DNA of 64,000 nucleotides. Source: Jiangellales bacterium. GTDB taxonomy: Bacteria > Actinomycetota > Actinomycetes > Jiangellales > Jiangellaceae. Location: NCBI GenBank assembly GCA_030447955.1, contig JAUJNY010000001.1, forward strand, positions 123,209 through 187,208, given 5' to 3'. This document shows positions 9,082-16,926 of this stretch, piece by piece; position 1 is the first letter of the stretch, and every line of letters begins with the position of its first letter. A model generated the notes under the pieces. The model was not told where the DNA came from. It worked only from the letters and a program-made list of their open reading frames with translations, and did not search any database. The position numbers and the translations under genes are program-made.

Positions 9082-9652
9082 GTGGCCTTGGGTCTACGTA
9101 TCTCGAAGACGTCGAGGCGGCCCTGGCCCGAGACCCCGCCGTGACGTCCCGGCTGGAGATGGGCCTGGCTTCTCCGGGGCTGCACGCGATCTGGGTACAC
9201 CGGCTGTCGCACCGGCTCTGGCGACGGCCGGGCACCAGGCTGCTGGCCCGGCTGCTTTCAGAGGCGGCCCGTGCGGCCACGGGGGTGGAGATCCATCCCG
9301 GCGCGAAAATCGGGCGCAGGTTCTTCATCGACCACGGCATGGGCGTGGTCATTGGGGAGACCGCCGAGGTCGGCGACGACGTGATGTTTTATCATGGGGT
9401 CACGCTGGGTGGCCGCTCCATGCAGCGGATCAAGCGTCACCCTACGGTCGGAAACCATGTGATCGTGGGGCTGGCGCGCGTCTGCTCGGACCGATAACCG
9501 TCGGAGACCATGTGCAGATCGGCGCGAACGCGGTCGTGGTCAAGGACGTCCCCTCAGGGGCGGTGGCCACCGGGGTGCCGGCGGGCATCCGGTTCCCCGA
9601 GGTGCCGGCGACCGCGGAACGGATGTTCCAGGACCCTGCCATGTGGATCTAA
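9082..9652 (+). pseudogene. cysE: Serine O-acetyltransferase (EpsC/CysE type), frameshifted
   Basis: Homology to serine acetyltransferase runs through two or three frames. From 9141, frame A encodes [36 protein letters not shown] and FYHGVTLGG, then stops at 9497. The C-terminus ([20 protein letters not shown] to MFQDPAMWI) continues in the +1 frame to 9652. One G missing from the GGGG run at 9467-9470 explains it ([10 protein letters not shown] is restored). The N-terminus also seems shifted near 9104: GTG 9082 reads MALGLRIS, and one more G would join it to [16 protein letters not shown]. Two lost G residues and otherwise perfect coding suggest sequencing error, though true inactivation is possible. 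It would supply O-acetylserine to cysK. Confidence 0.85.
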
Positions 9653-9664
9653 CGACATACGCAG

Positions 9665-9699
9665 ACGGGCGGCCACCGGAATCTCCGGCGGCCGCCCGT
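9665..9699. terminator. Hairpin between convergent cysE and the DUF4190-like gene
   Basis: A 15-bp stem with one mismatch (9665-9679 with 9685-9699) and a 5-base loop, GC-rich, without a U tract. It sits between two convergent genes and can serve both strands. Confidence 0.7.
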
Positions 9700-9719
9700 T
9701 CCACTTCTGCCCGCGGGTC

Positions 9720-10313
9720 TTACTCGACGTTGACGTCGACGTCGCTGGGCAGTTCCGGGTTCTCCGGCAGCCTGTCCTGCGCCTCCTGCAGCCACCCCTC
9801 GATGCGGTTGAGGTAGGTCTCGTTGTTGAGCACCACGGTGCTGCCCGCCGCGATGAGCAGGGACAGGATCAGCGCGATGACGGACAGGACCAGACCACCG
9901 GTCGCTACGCCCTTACCCGTGAGGCCGGGCTGGCCTCCCATCTTGATGCCGATGATCCCGAGGATGATCCCGATGATCGACAGCACCAGGCCGACCGGGA
10001 ACAGGATCACGGAGAGCACGAACAGCAACGCGGCGACGCCGAACACAAGGGCGAACGCCGCGGCTGCGCTGGTCTTCGCGGGCTTGACCCGCGACTCGTA
10101 CTCGTCGCGGTCGTCGCGGCGCCCCGGCCACTGCTGCTGTCGCGGCGGCGGTGCGGCCGGTACGGCCGTTGTCCGGGACTCCGTCGTGTGCGTCTCGGCT
10201 ACGGGCCGCTGCGCGGGACGTGGGTTGAGCGAGCCCTCCTGACGGCTGACCTCGGTGCGGACCTCCCGCCGACCGCTCGGGTCGCCATCGCGGGTACGTC
10301 GAATGCGAGCCAT
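9720..10313 (-). CDS. DUF4190-like integral membrane protein
   Basis: A 197-residue protein with a charged, arginine-rich N-terminus (about 80 residues) followed by two hydrophobic blocks: a long one (AAAAFALVFGVAALLFVLSV, PVGLVLSIIGIILGIIG) and a second (GGLVLSVIALILSLLIAAG), then a short outer tail with acidic end. The glycine-spaced helices with KMGGQ between resemble DUF4190 proteins. ATG 10313 is chosen although the frame is open upstream. Function unknown. A sigma-B-like promoter lies about 70 bp upstream, suggesting a general stress gene. Confidence 0.8.
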   Translation of the reverse strand: MARIRRTRDGDPSGRREVRTEVSRQEGSLNPRPAQRPVAETHTTESRTTAVPAAPPPRQQQWPGRRDDRDEYESRVKPAKTSAAAAFALVFGVAALLFVLSVILFPVGLVLSIIGIILGIIGIKMGGQPGLTGKGVATGGLVLSVIALILSLLIAAGSTVVLNNETYLNRIEGWLQEAQDRLPENPELPSDVDVNVE

Positions 10314-10381
10314 GGATGCTCCTCTGCGTTTTTGGCTAAGGGAGAGCTTGGTGAGCGTCTGCCCGCGACGCCCCACAACCT

Positions 10382-10407
10382 TTACCCAGGGCCCGGCGGG
10401 GCCAACC
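10382..10407 (-). promoter_or_regulatory. Sigma-B-like promoter for the DUF4190-like gene
   Basis: On the minus strand GGTT (10404-10407) and GGGTAA (10382-10387) are separated by 16 bases. This matches the published actinobacterial sigma-B pattern GNNT-N14-16-GGGTA[C/T] except for the last base, and lies about 70 bp before ATG 10313. Confidence 0.5.
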
Positions 10408-10571
10408 GGAGCCCGCCGACAGGCCGCTCTGGACGAGGCACTTTGGCAAAATCCCTCTTTACACAGGGCCGTTGGCGCTTCGCCGGTGCGCAGCGGGGCA
10501 ACCAGCATCCGTACACAGTGTCCTCCGCTATACAGCGATGCAGGACGTCTCCCCGAAGGAGGACTCGCACC

Positions 10572-11399
10572 ATGATCGAGCAAGAGCAGGCGTACGCCCT
10601 GCAGGGCAACACCCTCTACTCGTCCGACGACGCCAAGGTCGGCACCATTGGCCAGGTCTATCTGGACGACGTGACCGGGCGCCCGGAGTGGCTCACCGTC
10701 CGCACTGGCTTCTTCGGCACCAACGAGAGCTTCGTGCCGTTGCAGGACGCGACCCTCGAGGGCGATGTCATCCGGGTGCCATACACCAACGACCACATTA
10801 AGAACGCCCCGAACGTCGACGTGGAGGACGGCCACCTCTCCCCCGAGGAAGAGCAGCAGCTCTACACGTACTACGGCGTGAGCTACGACGCCGGCTACCA
10901 GGAGCAGGCGGTGGCCACCGACACCACGACGACCACGCAGACCACGGGCACCGTCGGTCACGACACGTCCGGCCCCACCACCGACGACGCGATGACGCTC
11001 TCGGAGGAGCAGTTGCGCGTGGGGACGCAGCAGCGTGAGGCGGGCCGGGCCCGGCTGCGCAAGTACGTCGTCACCGAGAACGTGCAGACGACGGTGCCGG
11101 TCACCCGTGAGGAGGTCCGGATTGAGCGGGAGCCCATCACCGACGCCAACGTCGGCGCGGCGATGGACGGGCCGGACATCTCCGAGGAGGAGCACGAGGT
11201 GGTCCTCTACGAGGAGACACCTGTGGTCTCCAAGGAGACGCGGCCGGTGGAGCGGGTGCGCCTCTCCAAGGAGCAGGTCACCGAGGAGCAGGTCGTCAGC
11301 GACTCGGTCCGCCGGGAGCAGGTCGAGACCAGCACCGACGGCACCACGACGACCGGCACGACCGACACCACCACGACGGGCACGACCGGCACCACCTGA
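10572..11399 (+). CDS. PRC-barrel and DUF2382 stress-response protein
   Basis: A 275-residue acidic, soluble protein. Residues about 5-100 form a PRC-barrel-like domain (LYSSDDAKVGTIGQVYLDD, GRPEWLTVRTGFFG). Residues about 145-255 are a DUF2382 domain (RLRKYVVTENVQTTVPVTRE, REPITDANVG, VRLSKEQVTEEQVVSDSVR). The end is a low-complexity tail of Thr/Gly repeats. ATG 10572 has a strong ribosome site (AAGGAGGAC). Proteins of this build are found in stress regions of actinobacteria and in Deinococcus; the biochemical role is not known. Confidence 0.88.
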   Translation: MIEQEQAYALQGNTLYSSDDAKVGTIGQVYLDDVTGRPEWLTVRTGFFGTNESFVPLQDATLEGDVIRVPYTNDHIKNAPNVDVEDGHLSPEEEQQLYTYYGVSYDAGYQEQAVATDTTTTTQTTGTVGHDTSGPTTDDAMTLSEEQLRVGTQQREAGRARLRKYVVTENVQTTVPVTREEVRIEREPITDANVGAAMDGPDISEEEHEVVLYEETPVVSKETRPVERVRLSKEQVTEEQVVSDSVRREQVETSTDGTTTTGTTDTTTTGTTGTT

Positions 11400-11427
11400 G
11401 CACCAGCACGACAGCACCGCGCGACGG

Positions 11428-11457
11428 CTGCGGCCCCTCCTTGAGGAGGGGCCGCAG
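11428..11457 (+). terminator. Hairpin terminator after the PRC-barrel gene
   Basis: A perfect 13-bp stem (11428-11440 with 11445-11457) and a TTGA loop, 29 bases after the stop codon. There is no U tract, as is usual in high-GC actinobacteria. Confidence 0.8.
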
Positions 11458-11533
11458 TGCGTTGTGCCGCGGCTGACCGTGCCAGTCGGTCGCGGTCACC
11501 CTCGCCGTAGCCGGCACCCTCTACGTTCAGCGG

Positions 11534-12052
11534 GTGACGCCACGCCTCCGGCGGATGCTCGCCGCGGGAGCGGTGAGCCTCGTCGGTGCGCTCAACGTAC
11601 TGGCCGCGTCCAGCGCCGGGCCCTTGGACGACCACGACCCGGCACACCAGCGGCCCGGGTTCCTCGATGCCGTGGGTCCACGGACGCCGGCACCCCGGAT
11701 CGCCGACGGCTTCCCTGCTCGGGGGAAGGTCAGCGTGGTCTTCTTCGTGCGCGCCGAACAGCATGACCCGCTGCTGGAACGCCTGCGCCTCGACCAGGAG
11801 CTGCGCGCCGCGGCGGCGCTCGCGGTGGTGACCGCAGGTCCGTGCGGAGTGGACACGGCGGCGTTGCCGGGGCTGGTACAGCGCTGCGACCCGGCCGCTC
11901 GGGTGGCGCGCGGCTATGCGATGCCGGTGCCCCGCGACGAGGGCCCGCCGGTCGGGTACGCCCTCGTCGGACCGGACGGCGACATCCGCTACCGCACCCT
12001 CGACCCGGCGCTGCACCTCGACGATGTGGCAGTCATGGTCGGGGCGGTCTGA
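11534..12052 (+). CDS. Secreted protein, possible thioredoxin-like fold
   Basis: A 172-residue protein starting at GTG 11534 with a signal-peptide-like N-terminus (MTPRLRRMLAAGAVSLVGALNVLAASSA). The mature part contains KVSVVFFVRAEQHDPLLERL and AVVTAGPCGVD, then VGYALVGPDGDIRYRTLDP, a pattern that resembles thioredoxin/peroxiredoxin strands without a CxxC pair (cysteines in GPCGVD and QRCDP). It overlaps the next gene (TGATG), so the two are likely translated together. No firm family assignment. Confidence 0.6.
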   Translation: MTPRLRRMLAAGAVSLVGALNVLAASSAGPLDDHDPAHQRPGFLDAVGPRTPAPRIADGFPARGKVSVVFFVRAEQHDPLLERLRLDQELRAAAALAVVTAGPCGVDTAALPGLVQRCDPAARVARGYAMPVPRDEGPPVGYALVGPDGDIRYRTLDPALHLDDVAVMVGAV

Positions 12053-12486
12053 TGGGCACCGCGACGGGCTCCCCGGCACGAGAGCGCGCTGTCGTCGCCA
12101 CCGCGGCCGCGCTCGGCGTCGAGGTGCTGCTGTACGAGCGCTACGGCGCGCACGAGGCCAGCTTCCACTGGTTCACCCACCTTTATGTCGGTGGGGCCGC
12201 GGCACTACTGGTGCTGAGCGGGCTGACGCTGCTGCGTCGCCGCCAGGCGCCGTACCCCGCGGTGTGGGTCGTGCTGGGCCACGTCGTCGCCATGGTCCCT
12301 GATCTGCTGTTCACGCTTCGCGACATGGCTCATCGCCCTTGGATGGACGTCTTCCTCGGTCACCTCTCGACTCACTTCGTGCCGGGCCGCAACGCCACGT
12401 GGTTCACCGTTTTCGCGTTGGCGGTGGGCGCGTACGTCATCAGCGTCGAACGGGTGGGTGGCGAGGCGCAGCGCGGTCCGGCATGA
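12052..12486 (+). CDS. Small integral membrane protein
   Basis: A 144-residue protein with three or four hydrophobic helices (AVVATAAALGVEVLLYE, YVGGAAALLVLSGLTLL, AVWVVLGHVVAMVPDLLF, TWFTVFALAVGAYVISV). Several histidines lie in loops (GAHEASFHWFTHLY, LGHLSTHF), which could bind metal or haem, but no family is recognised. ATG 12052 overlaps the stop of the secreted protein gene upstream. Function unknown. Confidence 0.7.
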   Translation: MGTATGSPARERAVVATAAALGVEVLLYERYGAHEASFHWFTHLYVGGAAALLVLSGLTLLRRRQAPYPAVWVVLGHVVAMVPDLLFTLRDMAHRPWMDVFLGHLSTHFVPGRNATWFTVFALAVGAYVISVERVGGEAQRGPA

Positions 12487-12498
12487 TCCGCTCTACGG

Positions 12499-12523
12499 GG
12501 TTACGAATCCGGGGACCGGGTAA
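12499..12523 (+). promoter_or_regulatory. Sigma-B-like promoter before the Asp23/Gls24 operon
   Basis: GGTT (12499-12502) and GGGTAA (12518-12523) are spaced by 15 bases, fitting the actinobacterial sigma-B pattern GNNT-N14-16-GGGTA[C/T] except for the last base. The first gene starts about 55 bp downstream. In Staphylococcus aureus asp23 is a classical sigma-B target, which makes the match more credible. Confidence 0.55.
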
Positions 12524-12577
12524 CGCGATCACCATGTGCGTCACGCCGCCCGCCCCCGCCGAGCGAAGGGACCTCTC

Positions 12578-13048
12578 GTGACACCGTCCACCTCCACTTC
12601 CGCCACCACCGTCACCACCACCCCCGTCACGCAGACCTCGGGCGCCCCGGGCTCGGAGCTTGTGAGCAGCCAGGGCCGCACGTCCATCGCCGACGCCGTG
12701 GTGCAAAAGGTCGCCGGCGTCGCCGCTCGGGAGATCTCGGGCGTGTACGCAGTCGGTGGCGGGTCAGCACGCGCTCTTGGCGCCATCAAGGACCGCATGC
12801 CCGGGACGGCCTCCTCGGCCAGCTCCGGCATCACGGCCGAGGTCGGGGAGCGGCAGGCGGCCATCGACCTCGTGCTCGTGGTCGAGTACGGCGTGAGCAT
12901 CGTCGATGTCGCTCAGGCCGTCCGGCGCAACGTCATCTCCTCCATCGAGGGCATGACCGGCCTCGAGGTGACCGAGGTCAACGTCAACGTCAACGACGTG
13001 CACCTGCCGAGCGAGGAGCCCGATCCCGAGCCGGCGCGGGTGCAGTGA
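12578..13048 (+). CDS. Asp23/Gls24 family envelope stress protein
   Basis: A 156-residue protein. After a Thr/Ser-rich N-terminus of about 35 residues comes the Asp23/Gls24 domain: SIADAVVQKVAGVAAREISG, ITAEVGERQAAIDLVLVVEY, IVDVAQAVRRNVISSIEGMT and EVTEVNVNVNDV. The start is GTG 12578 with an upstream GAAGGGA site; ORFs starting further up lack one. These proteins are tethered under the membrane by AmaP in other bacteria. It begins a seven-gene run ending with an AmaP-like protein and overlaps the next gene as GTGA. Confidence 0.9.
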   Translation: MTPSTSTSATTVTTTPVTQTSGAPGSELVSSQGRTSIADAVVQKVAGVAAREISGVYAVGGGSARALGAIKDRMPGTASSASSGITAEVGERQAAIDLVLVVEYGVSIVDVAQAVRRNVISSIEGMTGLEVTEVNVNVNDVHLPSEEPDPEPARVQ

Positions 13049-13389
13049 CCGCAACGTCCGGCCCCGCCAGCACCGGCGAGGTCGACAAGGTCGCCGAAGC
13101 TGTCGCCGGGTGCCCGGCCGTCGCGCGTCTCAGTGGCGGCAGGGCCCGGGAGGTCGCGACGTACCTGCCCGGACGGTCGGTGACCGGGGTCAAGGTGCTC
13201 AGCGACGGGATCCTGGTCCACGTCGTCGGACGGTACGGCTTCTCCGTCGACGAGATCGCCCGCCAGGTGCGTACGGCGGTGACGGCGCTAGCGCCCGGGC
13301 TTCCGGTGCACGTCGGGGTGGACGACCTGCAGCTCGCGGAAGAGGCCAGCGCCGAAGGGCCGGCCGGTGGACTCCCCCCCGGACCTTGA
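13045..13389 (+). CDS. Asp23-operon small protein, Asp23-like fold
   Basis: A 114-residue soluble protein starting at GTG 13045, overlapping the previous stop. The pattern VDKVAEAVAGCPAVARLSGG, VKVLSDGILVHVVGRYGFSV, IARQVRTAVTALAPGLPVHV and VGVDDL imitates the strand-helix order of Asp23 domains (periplasmic-nucleic-acid-like fold) in shortened form. It is probably a partner of the neighbouring Asp23 proteins. Homology is inferred from pattern only. Confidence 0.65.
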   Translation: MTATSGPASTGEVDKVAEAVAGCPAVARLSGGRAREVATYLPGRSVTGVKVLSDGILVHVVGRYGFSVDEIARQVRTAVTALAPGLPVHVGVDDLQLAEEASAEGPAGGLPPGP

Positions 13390-13606
13390 GCAACGCCGCC
13401 GGGTCCGGGAGTTCGTCCGGACCCACCACCCGGATCTCGGCGGTGACCACGAGACATTCGTCCGCGGACTCGCGGAGCTGCGGTCGGGGAGGTCGGTCCC
13501 GACGGTCGACGTGGTGTTCTACCGACGGCGGCGCGGGATCACCGCAATGGTGACCGGTGTCGGCACAATGGTCACCCGCCGTCGGCGACGTCGCCGGGTC
13601 CACTGA
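13367..13606 (+). CDS. Small J-domain-like basic protein
   Basis: A 79-residue protein starting at GTG 13367 inside the end of the previous gene. The first half (RRRVREFVRTHHPDLGGDHETFVRGLAEL) resembles the core of a DnaJ J-domain, where HPDxGGD follows helix II, but helices I and IV are short or missing. The C-terminus is strongly basic (RRRRRRR). It could recruit Hsp70 or bind nucleic acid or membrane. It lies within the Asp23 operon. Confidence 0.65.
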   Translation: MDSPPDLEQRRRVREFVRTHHPDLGGDHETFVRGLAELRSGRSVPTVDVVFYRRRRGITAMVTGVGTMVTRRRRRRRVH

Positions 13607-13651
13607 CGCCTCACCCCGCCATCCCACCAGCTGTTCCTTCAAGGAGGCACC

Positions 13652-13834
13652 ATGAGTCCGACTGTGATCGGCCTGTTCGTCGGCCTGCTGCTCGGTATCG
13701 CCCTTGCCCTCGGCGGCTTCCTCGAGTTCCTCGTGGTCGCCTTCATCGGCATCATCGGCTTCATCGTCGGCAAGGTGCTCGACGGCCAGCTCGATGTCTC
13801 GCAGTACCTCGGCCGCTCCGAATCGCAGCGCTGA
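13652..13834 (+). CDS. DUF2273 small membrane protein
   Basis: A 60-residue protein that is nearly all membrane: two hydrophobic helices (TVIGLFVGLLLGIALALGGF and LEFLVVAFIGIIGFIVGKVL) and a short polar tail. This is the DUF2273 pattern regularly found beside Asp23/AmaP genes in Gram-positive bacteria. ATG 13652 has a strong AAGGAGG site. Probable membrane anchor or partner for the Asp23 proteins. Confidence 0.85.
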   Translation: MSPTVIGLFVGLLLGIALALGGFLEFLVVAFIGIIGFIVGKVLDGQLDVSQYLGRSESQR

Positions 13835-13837
13835 GCC

Positions 13838-14284
13838 ATGAGCACATCGTTGGGCGCGATGGGGCAGGGGCCGTTCGCGGCTCCCGGTACCGCCCCGCTG
13901 GAGGTCCCCGATCACCGGGACGCATACGCCGACGGCGACCGAGGTGGCCTGGAGATCGACCCGCGCGTCGTCCAGAAGGTCGCTGCCTACGCGGTGCGGG
14001 AGGTCGACCGGGCCAGCGGAACCCCGCGTACGGTGGCTGGCGTCCCCGTGATGGGCACCGCGGACGACGCTAACGTCAAGGCCCGCGTCGAGGGCGCACT
14101 AGTGACGTTGACCGTCGAGCTGGCCCTGGACTACCCGAGTCCGGTGCGCTACGTGGTCAGCCAGACCCGCTCGCACGTGGCGCGCCGGGTCCATGAGATG
14201 ACGGGTCTCGACGTACGTGAGGTGGATGTCTACGTGCGCCAGATGAAGGTCGGCTCCGGCAACTCCCAGCCAAGGGTGATCTGA
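13838..14284 (+). CDS. Second Asp23/Gls24 family protein
   Basis: A 148-residue protein with an Asp23 domain in its last 105 residues: RVVQKVAAYAVREVDRASG, VKARVEGALVTLTVELALDY, VRYVVSQTRSHVARRVHEMT and DVREVDVYVRQM. ATG 13838 lies 4 bases after the DUF2273 stop. It is probably a paralogous subunit of the sub-membrane Asp23 layer. Confidence 0.88.
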   Translation: MSTSLGAMGQGPFAAPGTAPLEVPDHRDAYADGDRGGLEIDPRVVQKVAAYAVREVDRASGTPRTVAGVPVMGTADDANVKARVEGALVTLTVELALDYPSPVRYVVSQTRSHVARRVHEMTGLDVREVDVYVRQMKVGSGNSQPRVI

Positions 14285-14286
14285 TC

Positions 14287-14817
14287 ATGCAGATCGTCAA
14301 TCGACTCCTGAGCGTCATCGTGGCGCTGGCGCTGCTCGCGGCCGCGGTGGTCGGCGCTATCGAGATCATCGGCGCCGGCGTCGGGCGCTCCCCCTGGCTC
14401 GTCGACTACACCCCGATCGGCAATTTCCTGCGCACCCGCGCGTGGGAGGACGACGCCGTCCGGGCGATCCTGCTGGGCCTCGCCCTGCTCGGCCTGCTGC
14501 TGCTCATCCTGGCCTGGCTCAAGGACCGCACGTCCGACGTACCGCTGGGCACGCCGGGCGGAGGGGTGCAGACCAGCGCCACTCGGCGCAGCGTGGAGCA
14601 GATGCTCGTCGCGAGCGCGGAGGGTCAGGATGGCGTGTCCTCCGCCTCGGCCAAGGTGTCCGGGCGGTCCGCTCAGGTACAGGCGGTCACTCGGCTGCGC
14701 GAGCCACCGGCCGACCTCAGCGATCGGGTGGCGAGTGCGGCGGCGTCCCGGTTGGAGTCCCTGGATCTTGCCCGGCCGCTACGGCTGCGCGTCGACGTCG
14801 CCCGGAAGGACAGCTGA
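14287..14817 (+). CDS. DUF6286-like membrane protein of the Asp23 operon
   Basis: A 176-residue protein with two membrane helices (LLSVIVALALLAAAVVGAIE and AVRAILLGLALLGLLLLILAW) and a C-terminal soluble domain of about 90 residues that carries a degenerate AmaP/Asp23-like fold (SAKVSGRSAQVQAVTRLR, RLRVDVARKD). ATG 14287 follows the previous stop by 2 bases; the stop overlaps the next ATG (TGATG). Family name is by resemblance. Confidence 0.75.
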   Translation: MQIVNRLLSVIVALALLAAAVVGAIEIIGAGVGRSPWLVDYTPIGNFLRTRAWEDDAVRAILLGLALLGLLLLILAWLKDRTSDVPLGTPGGGVQTSATRRSVEQMLVASAEGQDGVSSASAKVSGRSAQVQAVTRLREPPADLSDRVASAAASRLESLDLARPLRLRVDVARKDS

Positions 14818-15392
14818 TGACCAGTCGTGTCGAGGGCCTCAACCGAGGAATCCTGTCCCTGCTCGGGGTGCTGCTCCTCGCTGCGGCCGTGCTCGGCCTC
14901 GTACTCAGCTTCGGCGCGTTCGGCAGTGCCAACGCCGCCCAGTCGGTGCTGCCGGCGGGTCTCGTCTCTTGGTTCGCCCGCAACGAGTGGATCTGGTGGC
15001 TCATCCTTGCGGCGCTCATCCTGATCGCGATCCTCTGCCTGTTGTGGTTGCGCGCCCAGTTCTCGACGGCCAAGGTCAGCCGGCTCGACCTCGAGCGCGA
15101 TGACCGCCACGGGCGGACCGTCCTCGACAGCAAGGCGATCGTGGGTGCGGTGCAGGACGAGGTGCAGTCCTTCCCCGGGGTCAGGCGAGCGAACGCCCGG
15201 CTGCAGGACGTGGGCCAGGGACCGACGATGCAGCTCAGCGTCGACCTCGATGAGCGCGCCGACGTCGCCGACGTCCGCGAGCGCATCGAGTCGCAGACAG
15301 TGCCCAACGTCCGGGACAGCCTGGAGGCCGACTACCTGCCCTGCGACGTCCGCCTCCGAGTGGCGCCGCGGGAACGCCGGACGGTGCTCTGA
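14817..15392 (+). CDS. amaP: AmaP-like Asp23 membrane anchor
   Basis: A 191-residue protein with two membrane helices (about 8-33 and 57-78), split by a short segment, followed by a cytoplasmic domain (KAIVGAVQDEVQSFPGVRRA, QLSVDLDERADVADVRERIE). This is the build of AmaP, which fixes Asp23 to the membrane in staphylococci. It closes the operon with a 1-base overlap with the gene before. Gene symbol is by analogy. Confidence 0.8.
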   Translation: MTSRVEGLNRGILSLLGVLLLAAAVLGLVLSFGAFGSANAAQSVLPAGLVSWFARNEWIWWLILAALILIAILCLLWLRAQFSTAKVSRLDLERDDRHGRTVLDSKAIVGAVQDEVQSFPGVRRANARLQDVGQGPTMQLSVDLDERADVADVRERIESQTVPNVRDSLEADYLPCDVRLRVAPRERRTVL

Positions 15393-15413
15393 GGCGCCGT
15401 CAGCGGCGCCCCC

Positions 15414-16274
15414 TCAGCAGGCGCCGGTGGCTGCACTGAAGCGCAGCGATTCCCCGGGGCGGCACTGGGCCGCTGCCGCGAGGTCGGCGCCGATGACGAC
15501 GGCGAGCACCGGGTAGCCCCCGGTCACCGGGTGCTCGACTAGCAGCAGCGCAGGTCTGCCGTCCGGGGACGCCTGGATCGCTCCGGCGACCATTCCCTCG
15601 CTGGGCAGCTCCTCGCGCCGCTGCCGGCGCAGCGCCGGGCCCTCCAGCCGAATGCCCACCCGGTCCGCGTCCGCGCTCACGCGCCACGTCGCCGCGCACA
15701 GCGCCTGGAACGACCCCTCGGCGAGCCAGTCGACCCGTGGGCCGGGAAGCACCCGCAGCACACGCTGCGCTGCCGGTCGCGGTTGTGGAGCCAGGTCGAC
15801 AACGGGTGGGCTGGCGGTGGCCGTGCCCAGTGGGAGCCGGTCCCCGGAGCGCAGCGGCGGGTGACCCAGTCCGGCGAAGCAGTCGGTGGAGCGGGAGCCC
15901 AGCACCGCTGGAACAGCGACACCGCCGCGCACGGCGAGGTAGCTGCGCAGCCCCGAGCTCGGCGTCCCGAGCCGCAGGGCATCGCCGGCCGCCAGGTGAA
16001 ACGGGGCGTACGGCGCGACCGGCCGCGAGCCGACCGCCGCTGGGCAGGGCGCTCCGGCGAGCGCCGCGGTCACGTCCGCCTCGACGCGGACGCTCAGCCC
16101 GCCGAGGGTGGCCTCGATCCCAGCCGCGCCCTCGACGTTGCCCACGAGCCGGTTCGCGAGGCGCAGCGCCGCGGGATCGGCGGCGCCCGCTCGGCCGACC
16201 CCAAGCGCCGCCAGCCCCGGGCGGCCCAGGTCCTGCACGGTCGCCAGCGGCCCCGGCTCCAGCACCTCGATCAT
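15414..16274 (-). CDS. pxpC: 5-oxoprolinase subunit C (biotin-dependent carboxylase-like)
   Basis: A 286-residue PxpC (KipA/AHS2 family) protein. PxpABC opens 5-oxoproline with ATP to give glutamate. Signature segments: EPGPLATVQDLGRPGLAALG at the N-terminus, YLAVRGGVAVPAVLGSRSTD, and EGMVAGAIQASPDGRPALLL. ATG 16274 (MIEVLEPGP) is the family start; the frame is open upstream, overlapping pxpB. The 25-bp gap to pxpB holds degenerate copies of CTCGATCA. Confidence 0.93.
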   Translation of the reverse strand: MIEVLEPGPLATVQDLGRPGLAALGVGRAGAADPAALRLANRLVGNVEGAAGIEATLGGLSVRVEADVTAALAGAPCPAAVGSRPVAPYAPFHLAAGDALRLGTPSSGLRSYLAVRGGVAVPAVLGSRSTDCFAGLGHPPLRSGDRLPLGTATASPPVVDLAPQPRPAAQRVLRVLPGPRVDWLAEGSFQALCAATWRVSADADRVGIRLEGPALRRQRREELPSEGMVAGAIQASPDGRPALLLVEHPVTGGYPVLAVVIGADLAAAAQCRPGESLRFSAATGAC

Positions 16275-16299
16275 CGCGCCTCGATCATTCGCACCTCGA

Positions 16300-16926
16300 T
16301 CACCGCGGCTCCGCGACGAAGCGCACCCGCGTCCCGGGCGACAGCAGTACCGCCGGGTCGCGCTCGGCGTCGAAGAGCACGAGTCGGGTGCTGCCGAGCA
16401 GCCGCCAGCCCCCCGGTGAAGCGCGCGGGTAGACGGCGCTCCACTCGCCCGCCACGGCCAGCGCGCCAGCCGGCACCCGGGTCCGGGGGCTGTCCCGGCG
16501 GGGAACCGCCAGCACCGGATCACCACCGGCGAGGTAGCCGAAGCCGGGCGCGAACCCGCAAAAGGCCACCACATAATCCCGCGCCGCGTGCCGGGCGGCG
16601 ACCTCGTCCGGGCCGGCGAGCCCGGCCAGTCGAGCCACCTCGTCGAGGTCCGGGCCGTCGTAGCGCACGGGGATCTCCACGAGCCGGCCCCGGCCCGGCT
16701 GCAGTGGCTGCAGCGGGACAGCGGCGACAGCCTCGCGCACCAGCTGCGGTGAGGTGAGCTCCGGGTCGAGCAGCACGAGCACCGTACGGGCACCCGGGAC
16801 CACGTCGACGACGCCGAATGGCGGATCGCTGCGCAGCTGGGCCGCCAGCCCGAGGGCGTGCGGCCCGTCGTCGACCTCGGCGAGCACCGCGCGATCGCCG
16901 TACGGGAGCAGCCGCAGCCGGCTCAC
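16300..16926 (-). CDS. pxpB: 5-oxoprolinase subunit B
   Basis: A 208-residue PxpB (KipI/AHS1 family) protein. MSRLRLLPYGDRAVLAEVDD opens the family pattern; VAFCGFAPGFGYLAGGDP and PRTRVPAGALAVAGEWSAVY are strongly conserved. The start overlaps the pxpA stop by 4 bases. The B and C subunits form the ATP-dependent part of the enzyme. Confidence 0.94.
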   Translation of the reverse strand: MSRLRLLPYGDRAVLAEVDDGPHALGLAAQLRSDPPFGVVDVVPGARTVLVLLDPELTSPQLVREAVAAVPLQPLQPGRGRLVEIPVRYDGPDLDEVARLAGLAGPDEVAARHAARDYVVAFCGFAPGFGYLAGGDPVLAVPRRDSPRTRVPAGALAVAGEWSAVYPRASPGGWRLLGSTRLVLFDAERDPAVLLSPGTRVRFVAEPR

